Shown one piece after another: positions 21,517 to 34,097 of a stretch of DNA of 64,000 nucleotides. The notes beneath the pieces were generated by a model, which was not told the origin of the DNA, did no database searches, and was given only the letters and a program-made list of their open reading frames with translations. Source of the stretch: Aspidapion aeneum (Eukaryota > Arthropoda > Insecta > Coleoptera > Brentidae); contig OY755038.1 of assembly GCA_963576565.1 (NCBI GenBank), positions 12,477,756 to 12,541,755 of the forward strand. The letters run 5' to 3'. The position numbers were made by a program, and so were the translations under genes. How positions within the stretch are numbered: the stretch's first letter is position 1; each line of letters begins with the position of its first letter.

Positions 21517-22198
21517 ATGTCTGTCTGTATGTCTGTCTGTAACGACCAACCCGCATAACTCAAAAACCGCTTGTCCGATTTTAATAAAATTTGGTACCTA
21601 AGTTGGGTCTTGGGCCGTGATGGTCCCATTTAAAAATGAACAAAATCCACCGAACGCAAGCCAAATAAAAGGGTGGGGGTAGATTCCAAAAATTAGAGTT
21701 TATGTGAAAATATGGCGTGTGTGATATCAAACGAAAGGTAATTAAGTCTGGAGTTAAAAAAAATGAATTTTAGTTTATTTTTAACAAAAGGGTGGGGGTA
21801 GATGTAAAAAATTAGAGTTTAAGTGAAAATATGGCGTGTGTGATATCAAACGAAAGGTAATTGAGTCTGGAGTTAAACAAAATACATTTTAGTTTTTTTT
21901 AAAAGGGTGGGGGTAGATGTAAAAAATTAGAGTTTAAGTGAAAATATGGCGTGTGTGATATCAAACGAAAGGTAATTGAGTCTGGAGTTAAACAAAATAC
22001 ATTTTAGTTTTTTTTAAAAGGGTGGGGGGTCGATTTAAAAAATTTGAGTTTAATTCAAAACATGGCTTGTGTGGTATCAAACGAAAGGTAATTGAGTCTG
22101 GAGTTGAATAAAATATATTTCAGTTTTTGATTATATTAGCTCACACTATAACTATAGTACCTAGTGTGAGCTTAGGTGCCCATAGATTGGCAGAGTAT
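21344..22198 (+). mobile_element. HINE copy F, longest, expanded microsatellite and repeats
   Basis: Left hairpin 21344-21375; about ten GTCT units at 21480-21540; core; four internal ~125-bp repeats, two of them (about 21781-21900, 21903-22020) almost identical; right hairpin (22138-22171, shortened) and tail GATTGGCAGAGTAT. Confirms expansion of internal repeats by unequal exchange. Confidence 0.85.
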
Positions 22199-22397
22199 TT
22201 TTAATTGCTTTTTGAAAAATTATTATTAAAACAAATTTTTAGTTATTTTTTTATAAATTAGTTTTTGAAAAAACTACTTTTTAAGAAAGTATTATTTTCA
22301 AAAATAATTTTTGTAAAAAAAATATTTTTAGTTTTTTTTTGTAAATTAGTTTTTTGAAAAAGCATTTTTTTTCGAAGAACAACTTTTTTTGTCGGGA

Positions 22398-23081
22398 CAT
22401 TTTTTTTTTGCAAAATGCTGGTGGTCGACACACCGGTTAGGATATGTTTGCTCAATTGAACGCGGTTAGATTTAACACAAATTTTGATCTCATAACATAA
22501 GGACAGAGCTATTATTTAAGAAAAAATAAGTCATATTTAAATAAAAACTAAATAAAAAATCTTGGGGCAAATTTAATATAACTCATTTTTTGTCCATCCA
22601 TGTCCAGAAACAAAAAATCAAGGAAATAAAAATTGGGGTTACATTCCTTCAACACATAACTGTATTTGGTTAATTGTCTGTCAAAATTTTTTGCTTTTTT
22701 ATTGGTCAAAATTGTCACGTGCTGTCATCTGAAAATTGGCAACATTTTTTTTGCAAAATGCTGGTGGTCGACACACCGGTTAGGATATGTTTGCTCAATT
22801 GAACGCGGTTAGATTTAACACAAATTTTGATCTCATAACATAAGGACAGAGCTATTATTTAAGAAAAAATAAGTCATATTTAAATAAAAACTAAATAAAA
22901 AATCTTGGGGCAAATTTAATATAACTCATTTTTTGTCCATCCATGTCCAGAAACAAAAAATCAAGGAAATAAAAATTGGGGTTACATTCCTTCAACACAT
23001 AACTGTATTTGGTTAATTGTCTGTCAAAATTTTTTGCTTTTTTATTGGTTAAAATTGTCACGTGCTGTCAAAATTGGCAAC
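22398..23081. repeat. 343-bp tandem duplication, nearly identical copies
   Basis: TTGCAAAATGCTGGTGGTCG starts at about 22408 and again at 22751; copies run to GTCACGTGCTGTCA and remain almost identical over the length, so the duplication is recent. Non-coding. GGTGGTCGACACACCGG is a partial palindrome within it. Confidence 0.9.
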
Positions 23082-23084
23082 AGT

Positions 23085-23880
23085 GCGCTCGTTTCATATC
23101 ACTTTTCATGTATTCCCCAAACCAAGAATACTGCATTTATGCAATACGGTGAGAAACGAGGAAGTGCTCACTCGTTGTCACTCCCCGGGGAGTACTCACT
23201 CGGGGAGATTTCAAGAATACTGCCACTGGAAAAAGTCATATTGTCGATGCAAAAAAAACAGGGTGGATTTTGCCTAAAAAATAGTTTTTTTTGCTTATCC
23301 TCCTTATATTCTCCACACCTAACTCTGGATGACTTCTTTCTATTCCGTTAGAGAAAAAATTGATATATCAAAGTTGAATTTAAAAATAAGTCGTTTATTT
23401 CATATACCTACATACGTAATATTACGTATATGGTTCCTTTATCTTTAATTAAAGACGACAACCCAAGTAACACAAACTGGACAATATAGTTTAAAAGCAA
23501 AAACTTTGCTGTGAAAGTGTTGTCAGAGCTTAGTTTTTGCTGTAAAACAGCTAGTTGTGGTTTAGAAATTATTTTAGCTATAGAACCTCTCTGATAGCAG
23601 GTGTTTATGGGTGAAATGGCTTTTGATGTAATATTATACAGGACTTGCTCTTTTAAAGTTAGATAACTGCTAATAAGCATGCTAAAATTTAGCTAGCTAA
23701 ATAACATAAATTTTAAGCTCTTATTCCTATTATTTAGCTAGAAAAAGCAACAATTTAGCAATTTTGTATTTTAAGCTGTTTATTACAAAACTTTTGAACA
23801 GGCCCCAAAAATGCTTGGCCAGAAGATCAGTGCGATTATGACTGTTGAAAAAAGGAGATTTATTGTCATGCCTCATCCAA
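23085..23880. other. Spacer with CCCAAGTAACACAAA end
   Basis: Contains the CCCCGGGGAGTACTC block (23180-23200) and CCCAAGTAACACAAACTGG (23463-23481). The reverse form TTTGTGTTACTTGGG occurs at 29963-29978, so this could be a TIR. No gene seen; frames at 23034-23351 and 23408-23680 have no family resemblance. Confidence 0.4.
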
Positions 23881-26286
23881 GGTACGTAAAGAAACCGGTT
23901 GTGTGGTAACTCCCAGCCAATGACGCGGCATTTTGCCTGTTCCACGGTCAATAAAGAAAGACCTATACGTTACATTATGAGAGAAAGAGAGATAGGTCTA
24001 TTTAAAAGCCGAAAAAATACAAAAATTTATTACAAAATTAAATCATTTAAAAATTTATGATACAAATTCCAATAGTTTTATAAATATCAGATTCAGGACT
24101 TGATTATAAATACTTTTCCTACTCTCTTGTTCAATTTAATGAAATTTTTTACGCCGAACTCTTAAGCAAACTAGCCACATATTGGTTTTTTTTTGGTGGG
24201 TAGGAAATAACTAAAACTAGATTTTTTTGTGTAAAATTTATTCAAAAAAATTTTAAAAAAAGGAAGTTAAAATGACTAAAAGTCAATAAGGCAGTAAGAG
24301 AAGATTCATAAATTACATAACGCAAAGAATCAGGATATTTGATCACCCCTACAAAACGCATTTTCAAGAAATATCATAAAAAATACATCGACTGTAACGC
24401 AAGGCTAATTTTCCTTCCCTCCTGCTTGAGCGTTATACAGAGTGTTCCAAGTTAAGTGTCCACCATTGCTAACTTTTTTATTATTAAAGATAGAAAAAAG
24501 TTTAAATTGGCAAACTAGTAGAATTTTTAATGCTGTTTAAGATACTTAAATTTTTTTAAAATAGAGCATCGGTTTTTGGTGTTTTTCAAAAAACATTTAA
24601 AAAAATTTATATATCCTGTATTTTATAGTTTTGTCTGATAGGCCTTTTAATTCTAAACAATTTTTTTGAAAAGGTTCGTAAAGAAACCGGTTGTGTGGTA
24701 ACTCCCAGCCAATGACGCGGCATTTTGCCTGTTCCACGGTCAATAAAGAAAGACCTATACGTTACATTATGAGAGAAAGAGAGATAGGTCTATTTAAAAG
24801 CCGAAAAAATACCAAAATTAATTACAAAATTAAATCATTTAAAAATTTATGATACAAATTCCAATAGTTTTATAAATATCAGATTCAGTACTTGATTATA
24901 AATACTTTTCCTACTCTCTTGTTCAATTTAATGAAATTTTTTACGCCGAACTCTAAAGCAAACTAGCCACATATTGGTTTTTTTTTTGGTGGGTAGGAAA
25001 TAACTAAAACTAGATTTTTTTGTGTAAAATTTATTCAAAAAAATTAAAAAAAAAAGGAAGTTAAAATGACTAAAAGCCAATAAGGCAGTAAGAGAAGATT
25101 CATAAATTACATAACGCAAAGAATCAGGATATTTGATCACCCCTACAAAACGCATTTTCAAGAAATATCATAAAAAATACATCGACTGTAACGCAAGGCT
25201 AATTTTCCTTCCCTCCTGCTTGAGCGTTATACAGAGTGTTCCAAGTTAAGTGTCCACCATTGCTAACTTTTTTATTATTAAAGATAGAAAAAAGTTTAAA
25301 TTGGCAAACTAGTAGAATTTTTAATGCTGTTTAAGATACTTAAATTTTTTAAAAATAGAGCATCGGTTTTTGGTGTTTTTCAAAAAACATTTAAAAAAAT
25401 TTATATATCCTGTATTTTATATTTTTGTCTGATAGGCCTTTTAATTCTAAACAATTTTTTTGAAAAAAAATTTTGCCTAAAGTTTAAAATAATAACGAAG
25501 AAATTTTAAATTCAAAATTACGTAAATATTTTAATTTTAGTTGGTAGCAAGTAGTCTAAGCGTAATTTTGAATTTGGAATATTTTCGTTATTTTTAACTT
25601 TGAGAAAATAAATCAAATATTTAAAATAAATTAACAGCAATATTATTTTCCTCAATTTTTACAAAATTTTTAAATTATTATTTTTTTAAGTTTAATTTTT
25701 TTTCATGAAGAGGTAGGTATGCCGTGTAATAGGTACATCATTTAAGAACTATTTTTAGCATCAGGCGCCTTAAAAACAGCCAACAACATTGAGTATTTTT
25801 TAAACTATTAGTAATTTTCTATGTGTATATAAAGTTCATTTCATAATCTTTGTCCTGGCCTATACTGATTGTGATGATAACTATCAAAAAGTTATCTTAA
25901 AAATTATGTGTTGGTAGCAGATATCAGATGCATTATAGAGAGAAAACCCATACCCCCCAAGGTCTATGTCCCAGCTCCCCTTGTAACCTTGTATGACCCA
26001 CATTGTATGGGTAGAAAACAACCGACACAGGAAAATTTGTGTTTGTTAAAATTTTTTATTATATTTAAAAACTCACCAGTTCTTTTAGTTAGTTTTTAAT
26101 ATATTTATAGTAAGAACGTAATAGGTATTTAAACACACGACGAAAAGACCCAAAATGTACAAAATTTCCTCGCAAAAGACGAAATTTCGATATAAACAGC
26201 GTTTGACTGCAAAACTGTGACGTAGCCCTGACGTCACGGCCCGGCCGCCTAAACACCGAGTTACGCAACCGGTTTCTTTACGGACC
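23881..26286. mobile_element. DNA element with GGTNCGTAAAGAAACCGG ends, left part tandemly duplicated
   Basis: Left end GGTACGTAAAGAAACCGGTT at 23881, repeated as GGTTCGTAAAGAAACCGGTT at 24673; right end AACCGGTTTCTTTACGGACC at 26267-26286 is the reverse complement. The 792-bp left part (23881-24672) is repeated at 24673-about 25466 with very few changes. Interior non-coding with CAGAGTGTTCCAAG in each copy. No clear TSD; superfamily unknown. Confidence 0.7.
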
Positions 26287-27309
26287 GTGCCTTCTGTTTG
26301 TTGTTTTCTTTTCTAACCTAATCTCTGGTTGTGTGTTGTATTTTTTGTTTAATCAAGCAATTTGGTGTTTTTTTAAACAAATGTCCACTCACAGCCATAA
26401 AAGATAGTTATTTGCCCATCTTTTAGAGTATCCCTTTATCTTTGACAGGGAACTAAAGTTGGGTAAACAGTGACTGGTTCCTTGAAACCCTGGTGCGATG
26501 CCTTGTCAGGGGGCACACAATGAAGCCATTACAAGGGGTTCCTGCCTGGTACTTATCACTCCTGAGTGAACCTTAAAAGTGCTGTCAAAATTTTTTCATC
26601 AGTCTGTCTGTTTTTTGTTGTAACTCAAGGGCTGGTGTATATAACAACATAATGCACCATGGACAAACATAATGCTTGATTTTGGTACATTGGTCCTCCA
26701 TTTTTCTGCCTGCTTAGCATTAATAGATGATATATAATTAAGCACTAACTTTGTCATCATTGTGCACTATGTGAGCTGCCGACAGCAAGTGTACAAATTT
26801 TTTAGTAAGTACTGTAGAATTGGTTTAACTTAGCACATAATCAGGCCAGGCTCTCAAAAAGGTATGGACCCACTTGTGTAACCCATTGTATTGGGCCCTC
26901 TAAGGTGCTGCACCCTGGGCATTAAGAAGCCAGTTTATTAGTTGAATAACTAAATAAATAAATTTCTTGTTTTTATTTACCTAGTTACCTTAATTACAAA
27001 AATTTCCTCTACCTATTCCTACTAAGGCCTGCCTTACAGGTACAAAGGGCACATTCTGGTGTATTACATAACTGAGTAAAAAACTATTTTGGTAATTGTG
27101 TAATAAATATGGTTTCTCAAGAATTTCCATTTATTTTAAAGAATGTATTTCGAAAAATCCTTCTTAGAGGTACAAAAAACTTTTATTTTGGCATGTTAGA
27201 AAAAAAAACATATTTTTGTAAAAGAGAACCATATAATTTTTTAAGTCTATACAATGTATGTTCAAAAAATCTAAATTGTCATACACATTTGATACAATGG
27301 TGTATTGAA
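26287..27309. other. Lower-AT spacer, no feature resolved
   Basis: Composition is less AT-rich (for example CCTTGTCAGGGGGCACAC at about 26502), resembling old transcribed or retroposon DNA, but no frame longer than 70 residues has a recognisable product. Fragment 27109-27318 ends in (TTGAA) repeats that belong to the LINE tail. Confidence 0.35.
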
Positions 27310-28300
27310 TTGAATTGAATAAATCTTTATTAGCCAATCATGCTATTTCAAATTACAAACATTAATATAAAAACATAGATTTAAATGGTAATACATTCAT
27401 CTATTTCTATAACAATAATTCCAAACTTATTATTTTACATTCATGGGGGTTGGGGAGGCAAGAGGGGCCCCTTTCTTATTAGATTTTTTAGATTATGAAT
27501 ATGCATAATAGCACCAAGGTAACCCCCAGGCCTGTCGTAAGAGCTAACTAAAGAAACCTTGACCCATGGGTAGTCTGGTAACGGACAAGCTTTGACCAGT
27601 AGGTAAAAAAATATAGATATCACAGGGATGGGTTAATCTGGTGATTCTCTGAATGGATTTGGTGACAACTATTAAGGAAATCACCACATACATGGTATAT
27701 GGAGTGCCTATTTTGAACTAACAGCTAGTGCAGGCACATTGTGGCTCTCCGTACCCTGTTGATTATGTCAAAAGGTATGGTATATGGAGTGCCTATTTTG
27801 AACTAACAGCTAGTGCAGGCACATTGTGGCTCTCTGTACCCTGTTGATTATGTCAAAAGGTACACCAGTGCTCTAAGGCTATAATTATGGCATTATGTGG
27901 TATATCATGATGACTAAGTTTCTGGCCTAAAATATATTTTGAAGTCTACTGGTTTCTATTTACTAGATAGAATTTAAATTGTTATCCGAGTCATACACAG
28001 TAAGTAAACAGCACAACATACCCAGAAAGGCATGCCTACGTGCCAGGTTAGATCCTTTAAGGGTGCTAACCGCCACTACCGTACATCCATGGTAATAAAG
28101 CAAAGATGTTTAATTCCCTGTACATTATATAATTTAATTTTAATAATTATAAAAAAAAAATTTTGTAAAATGAGTAGGAGTCAATTGCAAGCAGACCCCC
28201 TTTTTGGCTTCCTTGCTGACATTCCCAAGGGCTGAGCAAATGGGCCCCATTCTGGGTTGCTTTCTGGACTTTGTACTTCATTTCTTTTAACTGCTTCTAA
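27310..28300 (-). mobile_element. Probable non-LTR retrotransposon 3' end (minus strand)
   Basis: Read on the minus strand the sequence ends GGCTAATAAAGATTTATTCA followed by an ATTCA-type repeat (27305-27320 on +), typical of insect LINE 3' tails with an AATAAA signal. An 85-bp direct repeat lies inside (27692-27776, 27777-27861). No reverse-transcriptase motif is visible, so this would be a 5'-truncated copy or 3' UTR only. Confidence 0.42.
27692..27861. repeat. 85-bp tandem duplication
   Basis: ATGGTATATGGAGTGCCTAT to GATTATGTCAAAAGGT occurs twice with one change (CTCCGTACC versus CTCTGTACC). Confidence 0.92.
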
Positions 28301-28428
28301 AATTAAAAAATGTAAATAAAACTTTTTTAACTAAAAATTTAAAAAAATCAAGGCAATCAATGTGCCATGCTTTTTTAATTTTTTCTTACTTGGGACAAGT
28401 GAACATTAGTAGTCAAGAGTGTGTTTAG

Positions 28429-28623
28429 CGAGGGGTGAACAGCTAACCCAAAATGTGTACACCGATTGTGAAAATCCACAATCTTTTGCTAAGATTGTGA
28501 GGGATTGTGTACAGATTGTGAGGGATTGTGGTGAGATTGTGGGTGATTGGGAGGGATTGTGTAAAGATTGTGAACAGATTGTGAGAAATGTGTACATCGA
28601 TTGTGAGAGCTGTTCACCCCTCA
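28429..28623. mobile_element. hAT MITE with CACAATC minisatellite, copy 1, 8-bp TSD
   Basis: TIRs CGAGGGGTGAACAGCT / AGCTGTTCACCCCTCA with exact TSD GTGTTTAG (28421-28428, 28624-28631). Nearly all of the 195-bp body is a GATTGTG(AGG) repeat on this strand, bounded by ACCCAAAATGTGTACACCGA and TGTACATCGATTGTGAG. Copies 2 and 3: 38948-39639, 44940-45501. Confidence 0.93.
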
Positions 28624-28631
28624 GTGTTTAG

Positions 28632-30689
28632 TAAAAAACAGTCAAATCAGAATGTTCAAAAAAAAAATAGTGTTTCTTAATGACAAATTATGTCATTCAG
28701 GGACACAATGTTTGAATCCATCAGATCAAAAAATATTTTTTTAATCTCATTGGTTTGAATGACACTCTGTTTTTTTTACTTCAATTCAAGCGGCTTTAGT
28801 AGTCTGCTTATTTAGACTCACCTGATTCCAAGCAGAGTGCACCAGAGTCAATTGCCAGTACCAAGCACTGTGGGAATTCTCCCCTTGCAATTACCAATTA
28901 CTGCGAGTGTGTGGGGCCTCATATTTAAAGAACTTGGACCAAGCTTGTATGTTGTCATGTTATTATATTTTTTGTAGAAACAGCCTTACAGTTTCCTTCT
29001 GTAATGATATCTTATGTCATGCTATGTCTCATGATATGCTATGTTTCTGTATAACCCCAGCTTAAGGGTTTCTGATGGCGGTGGCCAATACAATATTTTT
29101 TGCTTCCCACTGGTGGGGTACTGTGGTAGGGCACGTAATAACTTTATCTTCTAACGTTCGCACAATTTTTAATTGAGATATTTGTTTATTTTGTTGTTGT
29201 GACACCGCCCAAGATGAAAGATAACATCTGTGACTCTTCTTTTTTTTTTCGTATTACCTATTGGGCCAATTGTTAGAAGGCAAGTTAGAGTTAGAGGTAA
29301 ACTGCTGAAACCAATGAGACGGCCGAGGCGGCCATGATGGTTTTTCAATTTATTTTTCTTTAAATTTATGGACTAAAAAATATTAATTTCCAGGGGATCC
29401 CGGGCCTAAATAAATTCTAGAAAGTGCTAAATTCAATAAAATATGACTAAGAATTGATTTATCAGGTATTTAGAGGATAATTGTAATAAAATAATTTCTA
29501 ACCTAAAAACAAACACCGAAAAAAAACGTTTATTATTTTGAATTTTCGAGGCGCTTGCGTTTTGACGAGCCATCTTGACCTGTTTCATCAGAAAAGTTAA
29601 CCTGGCAAACATTTTGACGATGAAAACCGCCTTTTTTGCGCGATAATATCACAGTAGTGTAGAACATAACAAGTTTTTCTTCAGCCATTTTAGTAAAGTC
29701 TCTGTCCATTACAGGAAATAGTTATTTTGCAATAGTTGCCATTGTTTCTTGTTTATTTCTAGACAAAATTAATGTTAACGTGCTATATTTTGGAGCTCTC
29801 ATGGACACCTTGAGAGCTAAATAAAGATTGCCTAATCAGCAACGACAACACTTTAAAAGCTGCTTAGAAGTGAAACGGCATACAGCTGTAATAGCTATTT
29901 TACATTCAGTTTTGGTGTTAAAGTGTTTTGGTAGCTGTTTTTCAGCAATTTGTGTTACTTGGGAATATTTATTCTGGTCCCTGTAGAATAACGACACAGG
30001 TTGTTTGGTTTACAAAGAGGAGCGACTGGTTTATTTTCCCACAAAATAATTAATATTTGTACATTTTTGACAAGTGTGGCAGTGTTGCCAATATCTTAAA
30101 ACTAAAAGTTCCTTTTCACTACGTGTGCACTAGTGGTCTTTTTTAAATTCACATGTTGATCACATGACAGTCCCTATAATAGACAAAGGCTTTATACTGA
30201 AAGATCTTGCAATGTAAAACTGTCAAAATAATGCTTGGCACTATTACTGCCCTGCTTCATTCTAATAAGTCCCTATTGAAAATTTATTAAGAATATTATT
30301 GAGCATTAAAAAACCCTTTTTAGAATATAAGAATATTAAAGCACAGAATATATAGGTTATACTTTGTGATTAAAGTGAAAGAAGGGCCTCTCAAAAACAA
30401 AAAAAAAAGCTACTTACCTACTGAGATTCATTTCCAATTTTTTTATTTTTTTGGCATTCTTGAGAGACACTATAATGCATTAATTATCTTGCCAAAAATA
30501 AGAATTATTTTTCAGAAGTTTTGCGACACTTTGAAAGATGAAAATTAGCCTCTTTAAAAAGTGACAGCACAATAAAAAGAGTAAAGTAATTTGACCTGTT
30601 GAAAGGAGAATTTAAAATTAAAATTACATTTGGTGCTTGAGAAAAATGCAAAATGTTATTGCTTACGCTATAGTCGATTTAGTTTCTTT
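28632..30689. other. Intergenic, element fragments only
   Basis: Mixed AT-rich DNA. Recognisable fragments: TTTGTGTTACTTGGGA (29963), partner of the 23463 end; a GCCGAGGCGGCC palindrome (29321-29332). No gene or complete element found. Confidence 0.4.
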
Positions 30690-32955
30690 TAGGACCATTT
30701 TAAAAGTTGAAGGCTTTACGCGAGACGTGGCTTTTTGCATCTTTATGGCCCCACCATACTGTAACTCGGTGCTTTTGTTGATAACATGTATAGTTTGGGA
30801 GATATGAATTTTCAAAGTTTGGCAATTTTAGTCCTATGGGATTCCCTATCCTAAAAATCGCTAAAAGACGTTTTTCAGAATCTCAACTCAAGGTGTGGCT
30901 TTTTTGCATCTTTATGGCCCCACCATACTGTAACTCGGTGCTTTTGTTGATAAAATGTATAGTTTGGGAGATATGAATTTTCAAAGTTTGGCAATTTTGG
31001 TCCTATGGCATTCCCTATCCTAAAAATCACTAAATGACGTTTTTTCGAATCTCAACTCAAGGTGTGACTTTTTCGCATCTTTATGGCCCCACCATACTGT
31101 AACTCGGTGCTTTTGTTGATAACATGTATAGTTTGGGAGATATGAATTTTCAAAGTTTGGCAATTTTAGTCCTATGGGATTCCCTATCCTAAAAATCGCT
31201 AAAAGACGTTTTTCAGAATCTCAACTCAAGGTGTGGCTTTTTTGCATCTTTATGGCCCCACCATACTGTAACTCGGTGCTTTTGTTGATAAAATGTATAG
31301 TTTGGGAGATATGAATTTTCAAAGTTTGGCAATTTTGGTCCTATGGCATTCCCTATCCTAAAAATCACTAAATGACGTTTTTTCGAATCTCAACTCAAGG
31401 TGTGACTTTTTCGCATCTTTATGGCCCCACCATACTGTAACTCGGTGCTTTTGTTGATAACATGTATAGTTTGGGAGATATGAATTTTCAAAGTTTGGCA
31501 ATTTTGGTCCTATGGCATTCCCTATCCTAAAAATCACTAAATGACGTTTTTTCGAATCTCAACTCAAGGTGTGACTTTTTCGCATCTTTATGGCCCCACC
31601 ATACTGTAACTTGGTGCTTTTGTTGATAAAATGTATAGTTTGGGAGATATGAATTTTCAAAGTTTGGCAATTTTGATCCTATGGGATTCCCTATCCTAAA
31701 AATCGCTAAATGACGTTTTTTCGAATCTCAACTCAAGATGTGGCTTTGTCGCATCTTTATGGCCCCACCATACTGTAACTCGGTGCTTTTGTTGATAAAA
31801 TGCATAGTTTGGGAGATATGAATTTTCAAAGTATGGCAATTTTGGTCCTATGGCATTCCCTATCCTAATCCAAGGTGTGGCTTTTTCGCATCTTTATGGC
31901 CCCACCATACTGTAACTCGGTGCTTTTGTTGATAAAATGTATAGTTTGGGAGATATGAATTTTCAAAGTTTGGCAATTTTGATCCTATGGGATTCCCTAT
32001 CCTAAAAATCGCTAAATGACGTTTTTTCGAATCTCAACTCAAGGTGTGGCTTTGTCGCATCTTTATGGCCCCACCATACTGTAACTCGGTGCTTTTGTTG
32101 ATAAAATGTATAGTTTGGGAGATATGAATTTTCAAAGTTTGACCATTTTGGTCCTATGGCATTCCCTATCCTAATAATCGCTAAATGACGTTTTTCAGAA
32201 TCTCAACTCAAGGGGTGGCTTTTTCTCATCTTTATGGCCCCACCATACTGCAACTCGGTGCTTTTGTTGATAAAATGTATAGTTTGGGAGAAATGAATTT
32301 TCAAAGTTTGACAATTTTGGTCCTATGGCATTCCCTATCCTAATAATCGCTAAATGACGTTTTTCAGAATCTCAACTCAAGGGGTGGCTTTTTCTCATCT
32401 TTATGGCCCCACTATACTGTTACTCGGTGCTTTTGTTGAGAAAATGTATAGTTTGGGAGATATGAATTTTCAAAGTTTGACCATTTTGGTCCTATGGCAT
32501 TCCCTATCCTAATAATCGCTAAATGACGTTTTTCAGAATCTCAACTCAAGGGGTGGCTTTTTCTCATCTTTATGGCCCCACCATACTGCAACTCGGTGCT
32601 TTTGTTGATAAAATGTATAGTTTGGGAGAAATGAATTTTCAAAGTTTGACAATTTTGGTCCTATGGCATTCCCTATCCTAATAATCGCTAAATGACGTTT
32701 TTCAGAATCTCAACTCAAGGTGTGGCTTTTTCGCATCTTTATGGCCCCACCATACTGCAACTCGGTGCTTTTGTTGATAACATGTATAGTTTGGGAGAAA
32801 TGAATTTTCAAAGTTTGACAATTTTGGTCCTATGGCATTCCCTATCCTAATAATCGCTAAATGACGTTTTTCAGAATCTCAATTCAAGGTGTGGCTTTTT
32901 CGCATCTTTATGGCCCCACCATGCTATAACTCGGTGCTTTTGTTAATAATTTTTA
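30690..32955. repeat. 169-bp satellite array, 14 monomers
   Basis: The landmark ACCATACTG (or one-base variants) falls at 30753, 30922, 31091, 31260, 31429, 31598, 31767, 31904, 32073, 32242, 32411, 32580, 32749 and 32918: steps of exactly 169 except one of 137 (a 32-bp deletion). Variants alternate in blocks: CGCTAAAAGACGTTTTTCAG with CACTAAATGACGTTTTTTCG in the first units, and GACCATTTTGG with GACAATTTTGG around 32130-32660, giving 338-bp higher-order dimers. Confidence 0.95.
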
Positions 32956-33034
32956 AAGATTTTGTGTTCATTTAAAATAAAATTATTACTTATTCTATTA
33001 ATTCACACTTTTTAGTTATTTTTATACATTTTTT

Positions 33035-33142
33035 GTAATTAAAAAAAAGTCCTCAATAATCCGGATTCCTCGTTAATCCGGATTCCTCGTTAATTCGGAT
33101 CGGGCCGGTTTTAATTGATCCGGATTATCAAGTCACCACTGT
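33035..33142. mobile_element. pogo/Tigger-like MITE remnant
   Basis: AATCCGGATTCCTCGTTAAT motifs and the end GATCCGGATTATCAAGTCAC CACTG (33118-33141), in reverse complement CAGTGGTGACTTGATAATCC, a pogo-type terminal sequence. Left end not resolved. Confidence 0.5.
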
Positions 33143-33212
33143 ATGTGAAAAATATCTAAAAAAACTTAGCTTCAGGGGGGCGTCACCCCCCCCCCCCCTA
33201 AATACGCCACTG
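33143..33212. mobile_element. Truncated hAT MITE of the CAGTGGCGTA family
   Basis: Ends TAAATACGCCACTG (33199-33212) after a C13 run and shares GAAAAATATCTAAAAAAACT TAG with the copy at 36586-36759. The opposite TIR is missing, at the pogo remnant. Confidence 0.7.
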
Positions 33213-34097
33213 AGCTAGGTACTTTTTGCGTTTTTTAAAGAATTATTTTGGTTTACTACGCAGTACATATTAAAATAAACACCATCTTGGAACTTTTTGC
33301 TTATTTTTGGCACATTAATTTGTGTTTTCAATGTGTGCACATCTGTAAGATAGAAGTGATATTTTTGGTCTTTTTGTCCTTTGCAGGGGGCATTTCTATT
33401 TTAACTTTAACAAATCATAATATACAGGGTGTTCCATATTGAAAATTTTTTGAGGGTTTTTGAAATAACTATTACTTTTTTTACTGGCAAACTTGATCCT
33501 TCAAAGATGCTGAGATTTATTCTCATGTTTCGAACAAAAAATTTGAACTTTTTTCCAAGTCGTAGAAAAGATTTGTTTTCGCGACGGCGCACGACGAGGT
33601 ACGAATCATTGGAATCGGTTTAGTGGTTTACAAAAAAAGAATTTTTGGTTGCTCTCTCAATTTTATCTGCGCATTTATTCAGACAGAATTTGCAAGCAAC
33701 CGCACATACACACACAGGCGGATTTCACGAAAAAGCTGGTCAAAATCTAAGATCCATTTAAAAATATATGATTTATTGTTAAAAAAGATAAAGATGAAAA
33801 ATTCTTTAAGGACCCCGCACAAAAAAATAAAATTTGGAACTTTACTAATTAATTAAAATGATTCCTAAAAAATCGTTGAAACCAGAATTTTGGCTGTATA
33901 AATTTATACAAGATATTGCAATATTTGATTTTAATAATTGCATAGCTCCATGAAAAAATGTTTTAACCAGCATGTAGGTATGTAAAATTCGCAATTGCAT
34001 AAAACAATGTGATATTTTTGCAAAAACAAGTTAATTGAACTTTTTCTGTTTTTTCCGACTTTCGTTATAAATGAAGTATATTGTCTAGCAAGAAAAT
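33213..34097. other. Spacer with an ACAGGGTGTTCCATATTG terminus
   Basis: ACAGGGTGTTCCATATTG at 33425-33442 resembles element ends at 24435 and 49480, but no matching right end is resolved. Overlapping frames on both strands at 33407-33623 are mutual shadows. Confidence 0.4.

Noticed and set aside
30690..32955. Regular repeat-spacer array suggestive of CRISPR
   Set aside because: Whole 169-bp monomers repeat without unique spacers, and the genome is eukaryotic; it is a satellite.
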